Source: Aporrectodea caliginosa
Taxonomy: Eukaryota; Annelida; Clitellata; Crassiclitellata; Lumbricidae
Direction: 5' to 3'
DNA length: 64,000 nucleotides
Assembly: GCA_020284085.1 (NCBI GenBank)
Contig: JACEVL010000943.1
Coordinates: 97,501-161,500 of the forward strand
Within the stretch, counting starts at the first letter, position 1. Every line of letters begins with the position of its first letter. Below are positions 20,830 to 32,729 of this stretch, piece after piece. Both the position numbers and the translations under genes were made by a program. Below the pieces are notes generated by a model. The model was not told the DNA's origin. It saw nothing but the letters and a program-made list of their open reading frames with translations, and searched no databases.

Positions 20830-22550
20830 GTCTCACTTTGGCCTTAACTTTGACTTCTGTGAAATACAAAAATTCGTTACCAGCAAACTTTGAAACCAAG
20901 AAGCACAGGACAACATGCAACACCATTCACCATTGGATCAAAGCTATTGAAAAACTTACCATTATTACAATTCTTTAATGAGCAGATGGACATAATGAAA
21001 GAATGAATATGATGCTAACAAGCCAGACACTAAAACTTGAGGCACAGTAAATCACTCAGAGGAGGGAGATGTGTGGACAGTGAAAGGAGGAAAACTAAGT
21101 GACCAATGAACTAAAAAGTTTTACGTTTCCACTTGAACAATGAAATTGATAGAGCAGACTTTAGTGATAGAGGGATGTTATTCCAAACCAATTTTCTTCA
21201 GTTATATGTTTACCACTGGAGAATGGCACACCATGAAAAACAGTTCATTTTCAACTCCAAACTGTAGTCACCTGTGAAATGATGTTCCAGCCAAGTGACT
21301 TTGATCTGTATTGACAATTGGTCATGACATTTGGGTGGTGAGATCGTGTGACATAGTTTGGGACTAAACAGTAACAGAATTTGTAATGGGACATAAGTCA
21401 AATCCAGACTGCAGACTGTCTGGAGTGGATGGCAAAGACCTGATGAGCTCATCCTGATCCCGTGGCATATGGGTCGCAGCCTCACTTGGGATGTCCCAAT
21501 TAATGATACAGTGGCTCCCTCCTAATTGCAGCGATTGCTATACAGGTGGGTCAGAAGTATTGGTACCAAGTCAGATAACATCTTGGGTTTTGTAATAGCA
21601 GGGTAACAACCACTGCAGTAGCAAACATTTCATGCAAAGGACCTTCAGTGGAGGAGAGATAAGCAAGTCTACATATAACTTTTGAAAATATGGCAGGACA
21701 CAATTTTATAAGTGATACAGAATATAAATTTTAAGGATTTTGCTTCACACAGAAGTAATAATTTTAATTAACTTATTCAGATGTAACAGGAGGCAAAAAA
21801 GTGAGTAAAGTACCAGAAAACACTATCAGAGAAAACAGATGCAGCCAAAGAGTCTACATGCGAAGTGATTGACCATTTTAAAACAGTAATCTAATAAGTC
21901 AGTAAAGTAAGTAAGTAAGTATATTCTTTAGTATAACCAGCTGCCAAACAGCACTCTGGTGAACAAGCATGAGCAATATAAATTCACATCAACATCAAAA
22001 TCTATCCATGACCAGTGAGATTACGAGACAAATCTAAAATTAGATTTTAGATTAGTATGTGAACAACATGCCTGACTATTAAGCTCATTTGGTTGTCAGC
22101 TTTTGGCAGCACCCAGTGGGGCCACGAAAAATTATGCAAACAAGGAAAATAGCTGTCCAGTTCATCACTAGTAGTGGTGAATTGTTTCCACAAAATGAAG
22201 TAATTGTTTTGAGATGCATCAACATTGTTGATGATAATTCTAGATGTTAACTATTCACGAAATAGTCCTATTGAAGATTGAAGAATTAATCGTTTGTTGG
22301 CATGCCAACATGCCTCCCTGTAAGCGATGTGGTATAATTCTCCTTCTTCCAATTACATTCAAGTCGACATCATGCACAATTGGCAAAAACCACTTCTGAT
22401 AAAAAAAACTTGGCAATAGCTGTAACTTTATTGTAACCAGGAATACTTTGTGACAATCTCGTCAGACAACCAGTGACACGTGTATGGACATTTGAAGTTA
22501 AAACCAGATGACTGATACTTAGCTAAGTACTTCTATTGTGTACGATGTAA
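20830..22550. other. 5' region and probable intron upstream of the TFIIIC gene, no gene seen
   Basis: AT-rich, with a short AGTA/AGTAAG repeat near 21900 and no supportable coding sequence. It probably contains the first intron between an untranslated exon and the exon beginning just before 20742. Confidence 0.4.
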
Positions 22551-22559
22551 TACAGCAAT

Positions 22560-22700
22560 TAAAGGGGTGGCATTCTATTAGTTTCCCGGACCGCAACCTA
22601 CCGCCACCTCCCGAATGTTTATATGGCGGCCTCTGTACGCTGTGATTGGTTGACCTAAAATTAGCACGGACAATATCACAAAGAGGGCATTGTGTCTTAT
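22560..22700 (-). promoter_or_regulatory. Probable promoter of the TFIIIC subunit 2 gene
   Basis: A GC-richer island in AT-rich surroundings. On the minus strand it carries CCAATCACAG, a CCAAT-box sequence, and on the plus strand TATATGGCGGCC, a YY1-like ATGGCGGCC core. It lies about 1.8 kb upstream of the start codon at 20742. Placement is inference; no TATA box stands out. Confidence 0.35.
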
Positions 22701-22798
22701 GTTAGAAAATCGAAGTTGGATTGATGAAACTAGTTATTAGCTAAAATAGAAGGGGATTTATGAAAAAAAGCGTGCAGTTTAGCCTCGTAAATGACTCC

Positions 22799-23490
22799 AG
22801 CAAAGCGACACGTTAAATTAGCCTGTACCTGCATTATTTGTCAATCAATGCTCTGTAAACTTCACAGATGCAGTATTTAAAGCTAACCCATAATTATGAT
22901 TGATGAAAAATTGCTTAAATACACAGATTCACCAAACTGCCTTGCGATCTTGAAGTACCAAGCTTATAGTATCTCCCGCTAAAGGATTATATGTGCTATT
23001 TAAGTCGACCAATCGAGCGAAGTACACCGGTTGGACCAAAGGGTCAGTTTACACGTCGTGAGGGTCGGTGGGGTCAGCCCGAATCCACGAAACCCGAATC
23101 TCCGAAAACTCTGAAAACAGACAAAAGCCCGATTTCCCAGTTTCTAGAAAGCGGCCGAGCTATTCAAAATCAATTTCGGGAATCCGGCCTAAATTCATTT
23201 CGGGGATTCAGGTTTTGGGGATTCGGCCCGCACCCCAGCAAAGCGACGCGTTAAATTAGCCTATACCTGCATTATTTGTCAATCAATGCTCTGTAAACTT
23301 CACAGATGCAGTAGTAAAGCTAACCCATAATTATGATTGAAAAAATTCACACAGTTACCAAACACCCTTGCGATCTTCGCAAGCTTATAGTATCGGGGCT
23401 AAAGGATTATAGTGCGTAAGTTTCCTAGCGTCTTGAGTGTCGGTTATGGTCAGTTTACGCGTCGTGAGGGTCGTTTAGGGTCAGGGTTAG
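22799..23490. repeat. Local direct duplication with an insert in one copy
   Basis: A block starting CCAGCAAAGCGACACG at 22799 recurs at about 23235 and the two align for about 190 bp. Similarity resumes at the CGTCGTGAGGGTCG motif (about 23055 and 23460). Between, the first copy carries about 155 bp absent from the second, with mirrored CCGAATC / GATTCGG ends. Confidence 0.8.
23076..23234. mobile_element. Short foldback insert with CCGAATC ends
   Basis: About 155 bp present only in the first copy of the duplication. Its left end has CCCGAATCCACGAAACCCG and its right end GGGGATTCAGG and GGGGATTCGGCCC, roughly inverted. It looks like a small MITE. Target duplication not determined. Confidence 0.5.
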
Positions 23491-23629
23491 TGTCGTCATT
23501 GGAAAACCTGGTACCGTCCGGCGTTCACACAGCATGCCCAAAGATACCGTAAAATCCTTCAGCCCCTGATACTATAAGTTTGCCGCGATCTTTAGCCGTA
23601 ACCAAACGAATACAACACGAGGGCCTTGT

Positions 23630-23730
23630 ATAATTATCAGAGCACTTGTATAGCGCTCTTTCAGTAACTCACAAGGGCAGTGACTGCCAGTGAGGTCGAT
23701 AAAGTTTATTGAATGATAAAATAGTAACCA
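23630..23730 (-). mobile_element. Short LINE-tail relic
   Basis: On the minus strand AGAGCGCTATACAAGTGC followed by an AT-rich tail resembles the GGCGCTATATAAATG terminal motif of the local LINE family. Nothing coding remains. Confidence 0.35.
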
Positions 23731-24059
23731 ATCAATCCTAGCGCAACATCATGTTATGTATGCTATTTATGTAATTAATTTTCTAATCAAAAATATAATA
23801 AAAACCATACAATCGTAACATCACAACGTGCATCCTTCGATTATATATCATGTGCTGAATACTCAACCAGATGACGTCACATTTGTAAATAAGATAGGTT
23901 TGGATTTGAGCCGTAATTTTATTACACATCTTTAGCGCAAACCTCGTAATGCTGAAGGCATCAGTCGATATCAGTCCATGGTCGCTTATAGCCAGAAGTC
24001 GTTGCACAAACAACATTTCAACATGCGTTCGGTCAAAAGCCACGAAGGGACTGCGAGAA

Positions 24060-24330
24060 ACACGGAAACAGCCTGCGGAGGATATAATTAAGAGATTATT
24101 GTAATTAAACTTGTAACGCGCGCAAGGTCACACCTGGGACTATTATTACTGACGGGATACGCAGCGGCAATATGTCAGCCAATCAGAGATCGTCTTTTTC
24201 TGAAACATCGCGGGCGATGTATGTGACCATCTATTTTTAGATTACACTGTCATCCGGGCACTCAGCAGGATAAATACTCTCGACGGAGCAAACGCAAACA
24301 AAGCCAAATAAATCATTCTCGACGTTGTTT
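24060..24330 (+). promoter_or_regulatory. Possible promoter-like stretch with CCAAT and MEF2-type sites
   Basis: Contains AGCCAATCAG near 24178, CTATTTTTAG near 24231 (fits the MEF2 consensus YTAWWWWTAR) and GGATAAATA near 24269. Motifs this short arise by chance, and no transcript start or first exon could be tied to them. Confidence 0.2.
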
Positions 24331-24529
24331 TAGTAATTTACAAGATACATACGTTGCAAATATTTTTACTGAATTAAGTCGCTTTCGTTTCGTAACGACA
24401 ATCGTCCAGAAAAGAAAAAGGACTAAAACTGATCTGACCTGCAAAGGTCCCGGATGTAAAATCAGAGTCACAGACATAATCTAGGGCAATGACCCAATTT
24501 TCGTCCGTTTCGAATCCCTTCAGTTATAA

Positions 24530-25213
24530 TAATCCCAGGTCACACCGATCGAAATGTGAATCTAAGGAGCGAGTATTTAGCCGCCAGAAGAAGATGCAAT
24601 AAGATAGGCCTATCCAATTAACCTCTCCAAGTGCTTGAAAGCCAAAGAAAAATAATGAGTTTTTAGCTGCTTTTGAAGGAAGGAAGCGAATTTGAGCCAC
24701 GAAGAGAGAGTGGCAGACGAATCCATTCCGTGGGCAGATCGAGGCATGGAGTGCACGCGAGCCCACAACATGTTCTGAATCAACTGTTCAAGAGATGACT
24801 TTTAGTCGAAATACGAAAGCCAAACCAACTATGCAGATAGCGAACGTTTGCCGGACGAGATCTCGAGTTCCAGACTCTAGGCCCACAGGGCAAGTGACAC
24901 ATAGACACGTACGGTCGTTGACAGTTGTGGTTCGTCCTTGTCCAGTCAGAAGACCAATATTATTTATTGTCACGTTTAAATTGAGTCCATACAAGGCATG
25001 AATGGCCCATAGCAATTGCCACATATGGGCTCGTTCTGGGTCCAGAGACTGCATGAACATATAACCTCCATAGCCTACTAAATCTGCGCCATCCGGCCAA
25101 AGAAAAAGCGAAAATATGCAAAACGAAACAAATATAGGCCTAGGCCTATATACGGTCCCTATACACGTGACGCCCGTACGTGTTTGTTCAGCGGCATCGA
25201 TCCATCTCAGCAA
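24530..25213 (-). mobile_element. LINE relic: C-terminus and 3' UTR
   Basis: The minus strand around 24900-24790 reads GPRVWNS and later STKSHLLN in decayed frames, matching the conserved C-terminal tail of CR1/L2-like reverse transcriptases (P-x-L-W-N-S-L-P ... F-K-x-x-L-K-x-x-L). Around 24650 LQKQLKTHYFSLAF is a second such tail. Several frame breaks. Confidence 0.55.
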
Positions 25214-25789
25214 GTCGAGATGAGTTATGTCGTCTGTTGCTAACGGATGAGATCGTTACGGAGACGGACTATTATAGGATTAATACTTTATTAGCCTATT
25301 TAATTATAACATTCGACTGAACACGCATGCTGAAAACACGGAGTAGGCTAGGCCTACGATCTAATCTTCAGAGCTCGTCAATAAGTCTCTCTGTCGCCCT
25401 CTGTGGTTATGCTCAGCGATGACATCTAGGCTACCGAACTATTTATAAAGTCAACTGATCTGCAATCTCCGATAAGCTCATTTTTGCCAAGCTGACCGGT
25501 GCCTTGCGCTTAATTATTATTAGCTTTCAATTGACGCTTTAGAAATTTGGAGTTTATGATTACGATTCTTTATATTCTCTGCCCTTGAGCAGGTTCAAAC
25601 GTCCAATGGATACTCTTCTGTCGATGCGGGGCTTCCTCCTTCAGTATGCTGCAGTATACATCGCTATCCAGCCACAATAATTTTTATGATACAGTCCAGA
25701 TATATACAGCAGCATCTATTTAGGTCTTCCTCTCATTCTATTTAATTCCCTCCATCCATCTCTTCGTGATAGTTCTCAGTATAGAGCTG

Positions 25790-27010
25790 TTAATTGTAAT
25801 TGTAATCGAACATTTATATAGCGCCGCTCAAAAATCAGCAGCGCTCTCGACCTGCGTCAGTGCCTGCATCAGGAAACAACAAAGTCTTAAGACGTCTACG
25901 GAACTGGGAAGGAGAGAGGGCTAGTAACTCAAGGTGAAGAGACTAGGGAAGAGATCTCGAGTTCCAAGCTGATGGGCCAACACGGGGAAAGCACATAGGC
26001 CTATAGAGTGGGCCGTAGCAGAGCGCTTGCGAGGGACAACCATAAGGCCACGAGTCGAAGATCGCAAAGAGGCCTTCGCTGGTAAGGAGGACTGGAGGAG
26101 ACAACGGTGCAAAAAGACCTCAGGTACAGTAGGATGAGGCCACCCCAATAAGGCAGTTACGCAAGAGGGAAATGATTTTGAAGTTTACCCGCTGTTGGAT
26201 AGGGGAGCCAGTGAAGGGTATCCCGAATATAGCCTGAGATATGGGCAAACTTTGGAATGTCACCTATATATAAGCCGAGCAGCTGCATTAAGAATAGACT
26301 GGATTTTGTGACTATTAGAGGCAGAGTCCAATGTATGCAGCGTTCCCAAAGTCAACCCGAGTGCATATCAAGGCGTGGATCGAGTATTAATGGCATGCAG
26401 TGAAGAGAGCTGCGAATGGAACGTAGTTGGCGCAGATGGTAGAAACAAGATCTGGAAACCGAGTTGACCTGGTCAGTAAAAGAAAGGGAAGGATCCAAGA
26501 CAATTCCCAGGTCACGAACAGAAGAGGAGAAGTGGATGTATGGGAATCTGAGATGAAGGGAATCAGTATCAATCTTATTGAGCTGAAGACGGCCACCAAG
26601 CCATGTGAATTGTGTCTTGTCAGGATTCAGCCGGGCTGCCGGAGGCGGTTAGAGGAGAGCCATGCGTCTGTGGCAGAGGAAGCCTCTAGACTAATAACCG
26701 CTCTACCATTTGAACAGCAGAAGATGCTGGGCCATGTAAAAGGGCCTGGGTATAGGCTACCGTCGGCAAATTGATGAGAAGAGACCCCAAACAGTTGGAA
26801 AATACCTCCAAGGTCTGAGCCTCTGAGGTATACGTACAGAACAAAATAATAGTAGAGGAGCAAGAACAGAGCCTTGAGGAAGACCATAGGGGACAGTGAC
26901 CCAAGGAGTGCGGTTTGAACCAAAGACCACGGATATAGTCCTATCAGTAAGAAAAGATTGGAACCAAAGGAAAGCCCTGTCCGTGATGCCAAAATAATTA
27001 GATAGCCGGT
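25790..27010 (-). mobile_element. LINE relic: reverse transcriptase C-terminal half and 3' end
   Basis: Read on the minus strand in shifting frames: a remnant of the Y-G-x-P-Q-G-S-V-L-x-P-L region, a degraded active-site strand reading FADG (26750s), then WLSSNRLR, a VRDLG-type segment near 26510, and a C-terminal tail ending around 25920. The 3' end (25790-25830) has GGCGCTATATAAATGTTCG then an ATTACA repeat. CR1/L2-like clade by motif. Confidence 0.75.
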
Positions 27011-27396
27011 GTCACAAAATAGAGTATCCCCATACATGAGTATCCCCCTTAGCGAAATGGAGTATTCGGTTTAATTTGCAGTTTTGGCGGTTTCTAAGTG
27101 TATTAAGTCGTACTGTTGGATTTATTGTACACATAACATTTTTCAATTGCGTATCTTTAGTTTGTACGTCGACCTGAAATTAGTTTACTTCGTTTTTGGT
27201 GATTTTGACTGGATTTTCGTCGAGGCAATTGTGACAAAAATAGGAATTATGTATGATTTTATTTGGTTCTGTGACTTTCTGTGACTTTAGCTGGCGTAGT
27301 TTAAGTGCAATTTCTGTAGTCAAGTAATTAATTGTGGTTGGTTAAATGTCATTAAGATTTCCACGTAAACAGAAAAAGGAACCACTGTTTTGGCAC

Positions 27397-27440
27397 CGGT
27401 TCAATTATTTTGAACCGGTGCCAAACCGGTTCAAAATAAA
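27397..27440. repeat. AACCGGT-rich palindromic cluster
   Basis: Contains repeated ACCGGTTC / GAACCGGT and ACCGGTTT in alternating orientation, able to form small hairpins. Further copies of GAACCGG occur near 27647-27720. Confidence 0.7.
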
Positions 27441-27538
27441 CCGGTTTTTTAATTTTTATATTTTTATATCTTCTTCTTTTGGTTCTCTGCCTTCCTAGGC
27501 AGGTTCGTACGTCCAATTTCGCCATTCATCACGTTTTC

Positions 27539-27643
27539 TGGCTATTTTTATATAGGCCTATATAAAAATCACATTTCAAAAACTTTTCGCGACCCACCAA
27601 AAATCGGCTCGCGACCCACCAGTGGGAAACGCTGCAGTAGACC
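27539..27643. mobile_element. hAT-like solo end
   Basis: Carries CGCGACCCACCAGTGGGAAA followed by CGCTG, the typical right end of hAT families with ...GGTGGGTCGCG termini. A mirror-image copy is at 28466-28570. It is followed by CAGTAGAC. Confidence 0.65.
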
Positions 27644-28465
27644 ATGAACCGGTTCATGTCCTTTTGAACCAAATGAGAGATTAACGTTATGGTTCTGGTT
27701 CAATTTGCTGTATGTGAACCGTTTAATATGTATAAGCCCAGGTGTTTGGTAAACGGTTAAAATTTACCACCGTGCATAAGGGGTTCTGGAACATTCTTTT
27801 CCAAGGCGATTTGAACCAATTTAGAGTATATAGGCCTAACGGGCAACTTTCCCATAGAAGGGGGGCTTGGAAGAAAAATCTCAGAAGAAGAGGAAATCTC
27901 GGAGAGTCATAGTCGAGTTCGTCGTTTTAGTCTTTAAGTGTTGTTCTATAAGCAGTTAAGAATCGAGTTTACAAGTTATTTAGTTAGGGTCTTGCTGCAA
28001 CGAATTCTGTGAAAAATACATTGTCGTTGTGACTTCATTAAAACGAATTTGAATCGCTTCATCGTGAGTTGTTGCCAGTTCTTCAGGACGTCAATTAGTG
28101 TAAGCCTCTATGCCAAAAAGCTGGAGCCGAAATCACTGAGCGCCATTATGCAAAGACTCGGGTTCCTCGGAGATCCTGGTGAAAGTGAAGTTGAACTCGG
28201 TCTGGATATTTGGGTGCGGTGAAGCAGAACCTCTACCCCCTTCCGTCCTGCTTTGGGAAAGTTACAGCAGAGAGGGCCGAGATAAAGCAAGCCATAGTTC
28301 GACACACTATCGTGATGCGTATGACGATGGGGGATAGAATGGTTTATCCCCCGGATACTCTAAACCGGTCTATTCCATCCGGGGGATAAATTCATACATC
28401 CCCCCGGATAGTCCTAGGACGGATACTTTATTTCGTGATACGGGCTAAGGAGGATGGAATGGTCT

Positions 28466-28570
28466 ACTGCAGCGTTTCCCACTGGTGGGTCGCGAGCCGA
28501 TTTTTGGTGGGTCGCGAAAAGTTTTTGAAATGTGATTTTTATATAGGCCTATATAAAAATATAAAAATTA
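28466..28570. mobile_element. hAT-like solo end, inverted copy of 27539-27643
   Basis: Starts CAGCGTTTCCCACTGGTGGG directly after GTCTACTG, the exact complement of the CAGTAGAC that flanks the other copy. The two share about 100 bp in inverted orientation, including TATATAGGCCTATATAAA. Confidence 0.65.
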
Positions 28571-28834
28571 AAAAAAATGGGAAAGTGAAAAAGTAAAAAA
28601 ATTGAAAATGGTAACAAAATTAAGGCACATAATATACGCATATATAGCCTACGGAATTCTGGATTCGACAACGTCCACAGTGAAACCTTGGATAGGCAAT
28701 CGGCGGCAGCTCAGTGTTCTCATCTAGCGACAATAGAGTATACGCCCTACATCTAACTCGAGAAATTTTAATGTAAAATATTCGCTTTTTTCTGTAGCGA
28801 ACGTATGTTTTTTATGGACCTTCTCATATTCAAT

Positions 28835-29045
28835 GGATTGATCGGGTGAGATCCTTGTCCACCGCTCGCCCGTTTGAATGGACGCCGCGCCATTTAGTAT
28901 CCCCGTGCAAGGATCGTGCTTGCCCGAGGTTTAAATCTATGAAAATTACCCAGCATCGGGAAGTTAGCCGCAATTCACATGCTCTTTTTCATAGAGGCGC
29001 ATGAGACTAACCCTACGCTCTTACCAATGAGGCGAACTGGGCCAT
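28835..29045 (-). mobile_element. tRNA-type SINE relic
   Basis: On the minus strand the start near 29040 reads AGTTCGCCTCATTGGTAAGA, like a tRNA A box. The body (GTGAGATCC ... CGTTTGAATGGACGCC on the plus strand) recurs at 52300-52370. The B box is degraded. Confidence 0.5.
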
Positions 29046-29603
29046 TGAGAACCTACTACTACCGTACTACGTGACTGTACGTTCTCGAGTTATATGCACG
29101 CTATAGTTTTTAGATGGCAGCACATTTTCATTGCTAGAGATTTTTAGAACTTCTCATCAGCATGTTTAGGAACGCCCAACGTCTATCGGATACAGCAGTG
29201 TGTATGCCAGCTTCAAAGCGATCTCTCATCATCAGCGTTACTCGCATTGTTTTTTTATTGTCATCGGATTTTCGTGGAATGGAGATGAAGAAGATCCCCG
29301 GCCGAAGTGTGTTCTTTGCTGTGAAATAGGCTACTTGCAAACGAAAGCATGTTCCCGAACAAATTGCGCCGGTTTATTGAGACGAAGCATCGCGATTAGA
29401 AAACCAGCACTTTAATTTTTCGGAATCAAAACTAAATTTCGAAACAAGCTGCAACTGTCGAAGTCCTTGCGTCTAAAAGTAACTCGCATTGACGAGTACG
29501 TCAATGCCGTCATCAATTGTAGCCTAACCGGCAACAATCGCACTCTTCACACGAGCCTCACTTAGTATGAGAAATTATGTTCATTAATAAATAAAAATAT
29601 TGA

Positions 29604-29803
29604 GTGGACGAGTGGGTTGGTAGCCCGCTCACCACGCCGGCGGCCTGGGTTCGATTCCCGGTCGGTCGGTTTTTCAGAGATTAATTTCTCGGATCTTTAC
29701 TGCGGGTGGCTCGGTCGCAATATAAACGTGGAGTACGAGGTTGCTTTCTGCCTCCGACACTAATCATCTTCGATATGAAAAAGTGTCGTTAAGCCGAAGT
29801 ACA
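29604..29803 (+). mobile_element. tRNA-derived SINE
   Basis: Begins GTGGACGAGTGGGTTGGTAG and has a perfect RNA polymerase III B box, GGTTCGATTCC, at about 29648, then a 3' body ending near AGTGTCGTTAAGCCGAAG. The tRNA-like part does not fold into a clean cloverleaf, so I call it a SINE, not a tRNA gene. Confidence 0.7.
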
Positions 29804-30440
29804 AGGTAATAGCAGTCACGACAGAGGTGGTGGAATGGTGGATGTGCCGGGCAAAGGTGAGTTCTTGATCCAGCGTGACACTGAGGACTGGAACCGTAAG
29901 ATAAGAAGGTGAAATGAGCAAACTCAGTGTCAAGAACACCAGATCGATCTTTGTCGTGTACCCAACCAGATAAATTGAGTCTTGGATGGGTTACGCCGCA
30001 AGCGATTCGACGACATCCCAGCCACCAGACCATATCCATAGACCGGTTCATGACCCGTGCTGCAGCAACAGCATCATTGTGCCGGGCAGTGAAGATAAAC
30101 CTGGGCGCCGTCGGCATATAACTGACTTAGTACAGTATGAGCAGCAAGAAGTGAGTCGAAGTCAGCCGTGTAAATAATGTAGAGGAGCGGAACACTGGGG
30201 CATACCGAACTGGCAGGGACTCAAGGGGCCTATAGTAGACCCAAGCATCAGCTGCATCACACCGAAAGAACGTTCGTGTAACAAAAAGAACCTAATCATC
30301 CAAGGACATTTCTAGACAGACCAAAAGAAGCAGAAAGCTGCCTGAAGACAATATCATGGTCAACGGCATCAAAAACCGCACTGACATCAAGCAAGGCCAA
30401 AAGAATAACCTGAGACCGGTTAGATGTCTGAAATAAGAAA
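29770..30440 (-). mobile_element. LINE relic: reverse transcriptase core
   Basis: The minus strand near 30400 reads ALLDVSAVFDAVDHDIV, a near-intact RT motif A, followed by SFGLSRNVLG. The catalytic Y-x-D-D region near 30105 is decayed. Below it come LNLSGW and SYGSS segments. Stops and frame breaks make it inactive. CR1/L2-like. Confidence 0.8.
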
Positions 30441-30449
30441 AGAGTGTAA

Positions 30450-31430
30450 TAGCATTTATACATATTCGAATTTAACTGCTACTCCATAGAAAGCCACTAT
30501 AGGCATAAAGGTATATACGGTATGCATGAAATCATACTAGAAATAGCTTGCTACTGACGATGCGTCGATGCCATAGAAATTGTCGTCATTACAATACATT
30601 ACAAATGCACGAAAGGACATCTACATACATGTAGCCTATTATAGGCTATAAAAGATTGTCAGCACTAATAATAGGTCCAAAGAAAGGTCACACTAATCTA
30701 GAGGCAAATGGTCCTTTTGATGGTACCATTAAGAGAAGTAATCAAAAAGTAAGTGGACTTTTATATTATAGAAAAGAGTGCTCATATTTTACAAAATAGA
30801 CCTACTTAAGAGTAATAAATTTTTAGGCAGGAAAAATTCCAAATGGCCCGTAGACTATACAGGGCACAATGAGAGCTTCTGGTGTCTGCTGCATACTGGC
30901 CGAAGAACGGCGAGCTCCTCGGAAGTCGAATGATGCTCGCCAAGAAATTTACTAAGAAAATACGGGGACTTCAAATTGACTTGCTTCAGAGGACTCTAAG
31001 ATAAAACGACCTTTAGAAATTGTCCAGACATGTTGTTAATCTTCGGTCATGAAATATCGCAATAGTTAAAGAAGGTCGCCACACAACATCACCTTGACGA
31101 CGGTCAACTTTGGCCCCTCTTGTCAATTTATGGATAGTCATTAACAAGTAGAAAGTTATTTTAACGGTGGGGCCTAATTAAAGGACGTTGTCATAAACAC
31201 AGCATTATTAATTTCGATTTACATTTTACAATGTTTGCCTAGAGAATAATCACGATGATTAATTATCGATCGGTAACGTTTAAAATTGGTCACTGACTCA
31301 TTAGTCAATGACCGATTTCTGATGTTAGCGTTGCTAGCGAAGAAGAGAGAATTAACTATAGTTATTGTCTTTCGTACAGAGGCCTATATCTTCAGGTGCT
31401 CTCTAACCCTTGCTGTCGAAGCCAATAATT
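30450..31430. other. No gene recognised
   Basis: AT-rich single-copy-looking sequence with no coding region, RNA gene or repeat I can name. Confidence 0.4.
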
Positions 31431-31439
31431 ATTCAACGG

Positions 31440-32201
31440 CATTAAACGAAGCAACGAGAAACGTCGTCACCACCACCATCGTCGCCGCCGCCGGCCAACG
31501 CAGTATCTCCATCGAGTATCCATAGCAACGCTTGCCATCAAGGACGAAATAGGCGTGACGTCACGGAGGGCTAATTATAGATGGCAGCGCCGAGGGAGCG
31601 TTACGCCAGGCGGAGGAGCACATACCACAGGCATCCTCCTTTTTTTATCCAGAATCGAAGATAATGGCTCGTTCATAGCAGGCGGTCGATGGGGGCAAGG
31701 GAGACCACCGGCCACCGCTGCTGCTGCTTCAAGAGTAACCAGTGTCTGGACGACAGTATTGTCCGCAGTCGCTGCAGATATGCCCGTCTCTGTCTGCCTA
31801 TGTGTACGTGTCTCTGTCTCTCTATCCGTGTTCTCTCATCCGCCGTTGTCTAGCCCTGCGGCCGCTGCACTCGTCGTCGTTGGCTGGCAAGCGAGAGGAG
31901 GCGGCGGCGGCGGCGGTGGCGGCGAACGGCCTTAGCATTAGCCGTGTCAGCCAAGCGACGGCGCGTGGCTTAAGGAGCGCCGGCGGCGGCGGCGACGGTG
32001 GCGGCAGTGGCGGCGGCGGCGGCGTTGCGAGGGACACGAAGCGACCGACCGACCGCTGGGCAGAGCCGACGTTTTAATATTATACGCAAACGCTTTCTCT
32101 GGACGACGACTATTAATACGGCATTACCAGAGACGAAGACGACGACGACGACGAAGACAAGAGGAAGGAGGCGGAGGAACAGCTGACTATTACGTCCCGA
32201 T
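31440..32201 (+). promoter_or_regulatory. GC-rich promoter and probable untranslated first exon
   Basis: A CpG-rich island with CGTGACGTCACGG at about 31556, containing the palindromic CRE TGACGTCA. It runs through GGCGGC repeats and ends at a strong donor-like CGATCG|GTAAGT at about 32201. Open frames across it are Gly/Arg or Pro/Ala artefacts of the GC repeats. I read it as the start of a plus-strand gene whose coding exons lie elsewhere, conceivably the EF-hand gene 27 kb downstream. Confidence 0.45.
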
Positions 32202-32729
32202 CGGTAAGTCGACCAATATCATCAGAATTCGAAATAGACTGATTGAGCCGGTAATTACGACTGACCTTGCGCCAGTAACTTGAGGCATTTGTTTGGGGGG
32301 TAGAACCCAACCGGGGCATATAATTACATCCATATATATGATGCAGGATGATGTCCTGTCTCTACAGCGGTGCCCATACATGCTGCTAATGTCCAGCCAC
32401 GGAGAGATGAGTACTATGGAGGCCATGATTAGGCCTAATCGAAAGTACTTGTTCACGCGGCTGGACCTGCTCCAGGACGATTCCTGTCATACCTTAGTTG
32501 CCTTTGATCACATCCTTTTTAGATCGGGTTCTTTGCTCTTCTGATGGTTTCCCTGAAAGTAGCGTCATATACATGAAGCCCATGACATGGTGACAATGTA
32601 TCCAAATGGGCTTCATAATTCCTCATAATGATCTCATATGGTAGGAAATATGAGGCGGCCCATATGGGATATATAATCATATGGGCTACATAATGTCCTA
32701 TATCGGACGTTCCTGCTGAGGAATTCTTT

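Larger units (their letters stand above)
27010..28447. mobile_element. Possible DNA element with inverted ends
   Basis: The left end reads GTGTCACAAAATAGAGTATCC and the right end, on the other strand, GTATCACGAAATAAAGTATCC, followed in both by ATCCCCC-type runs. This suggests inverted termini of a roughly 1.4-kb element. The sequences diverge inward, and no target duplication or transposase was found. Confidence 0.4.

Noticed and set aside
26427..26774. 115-residue plus-strand open frame
   Set aside because: It is antisense to the LINE reverse transcriptase relic, which explains the sequence better.
29604..29676. tRNA gene on the plus strand
   Set aside because: The B box is perfect but the sequence does not pair into a cloverleaf acceptor or anticodon stem and continues into a SINE body.
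31555..32077. Gly/Arg/Ala-rich plus-strand frames in the GC-rich block
   Set aside because: Overlapping frames in a GGC repeat region. No homology, and the block reads better as an untranslated exon.
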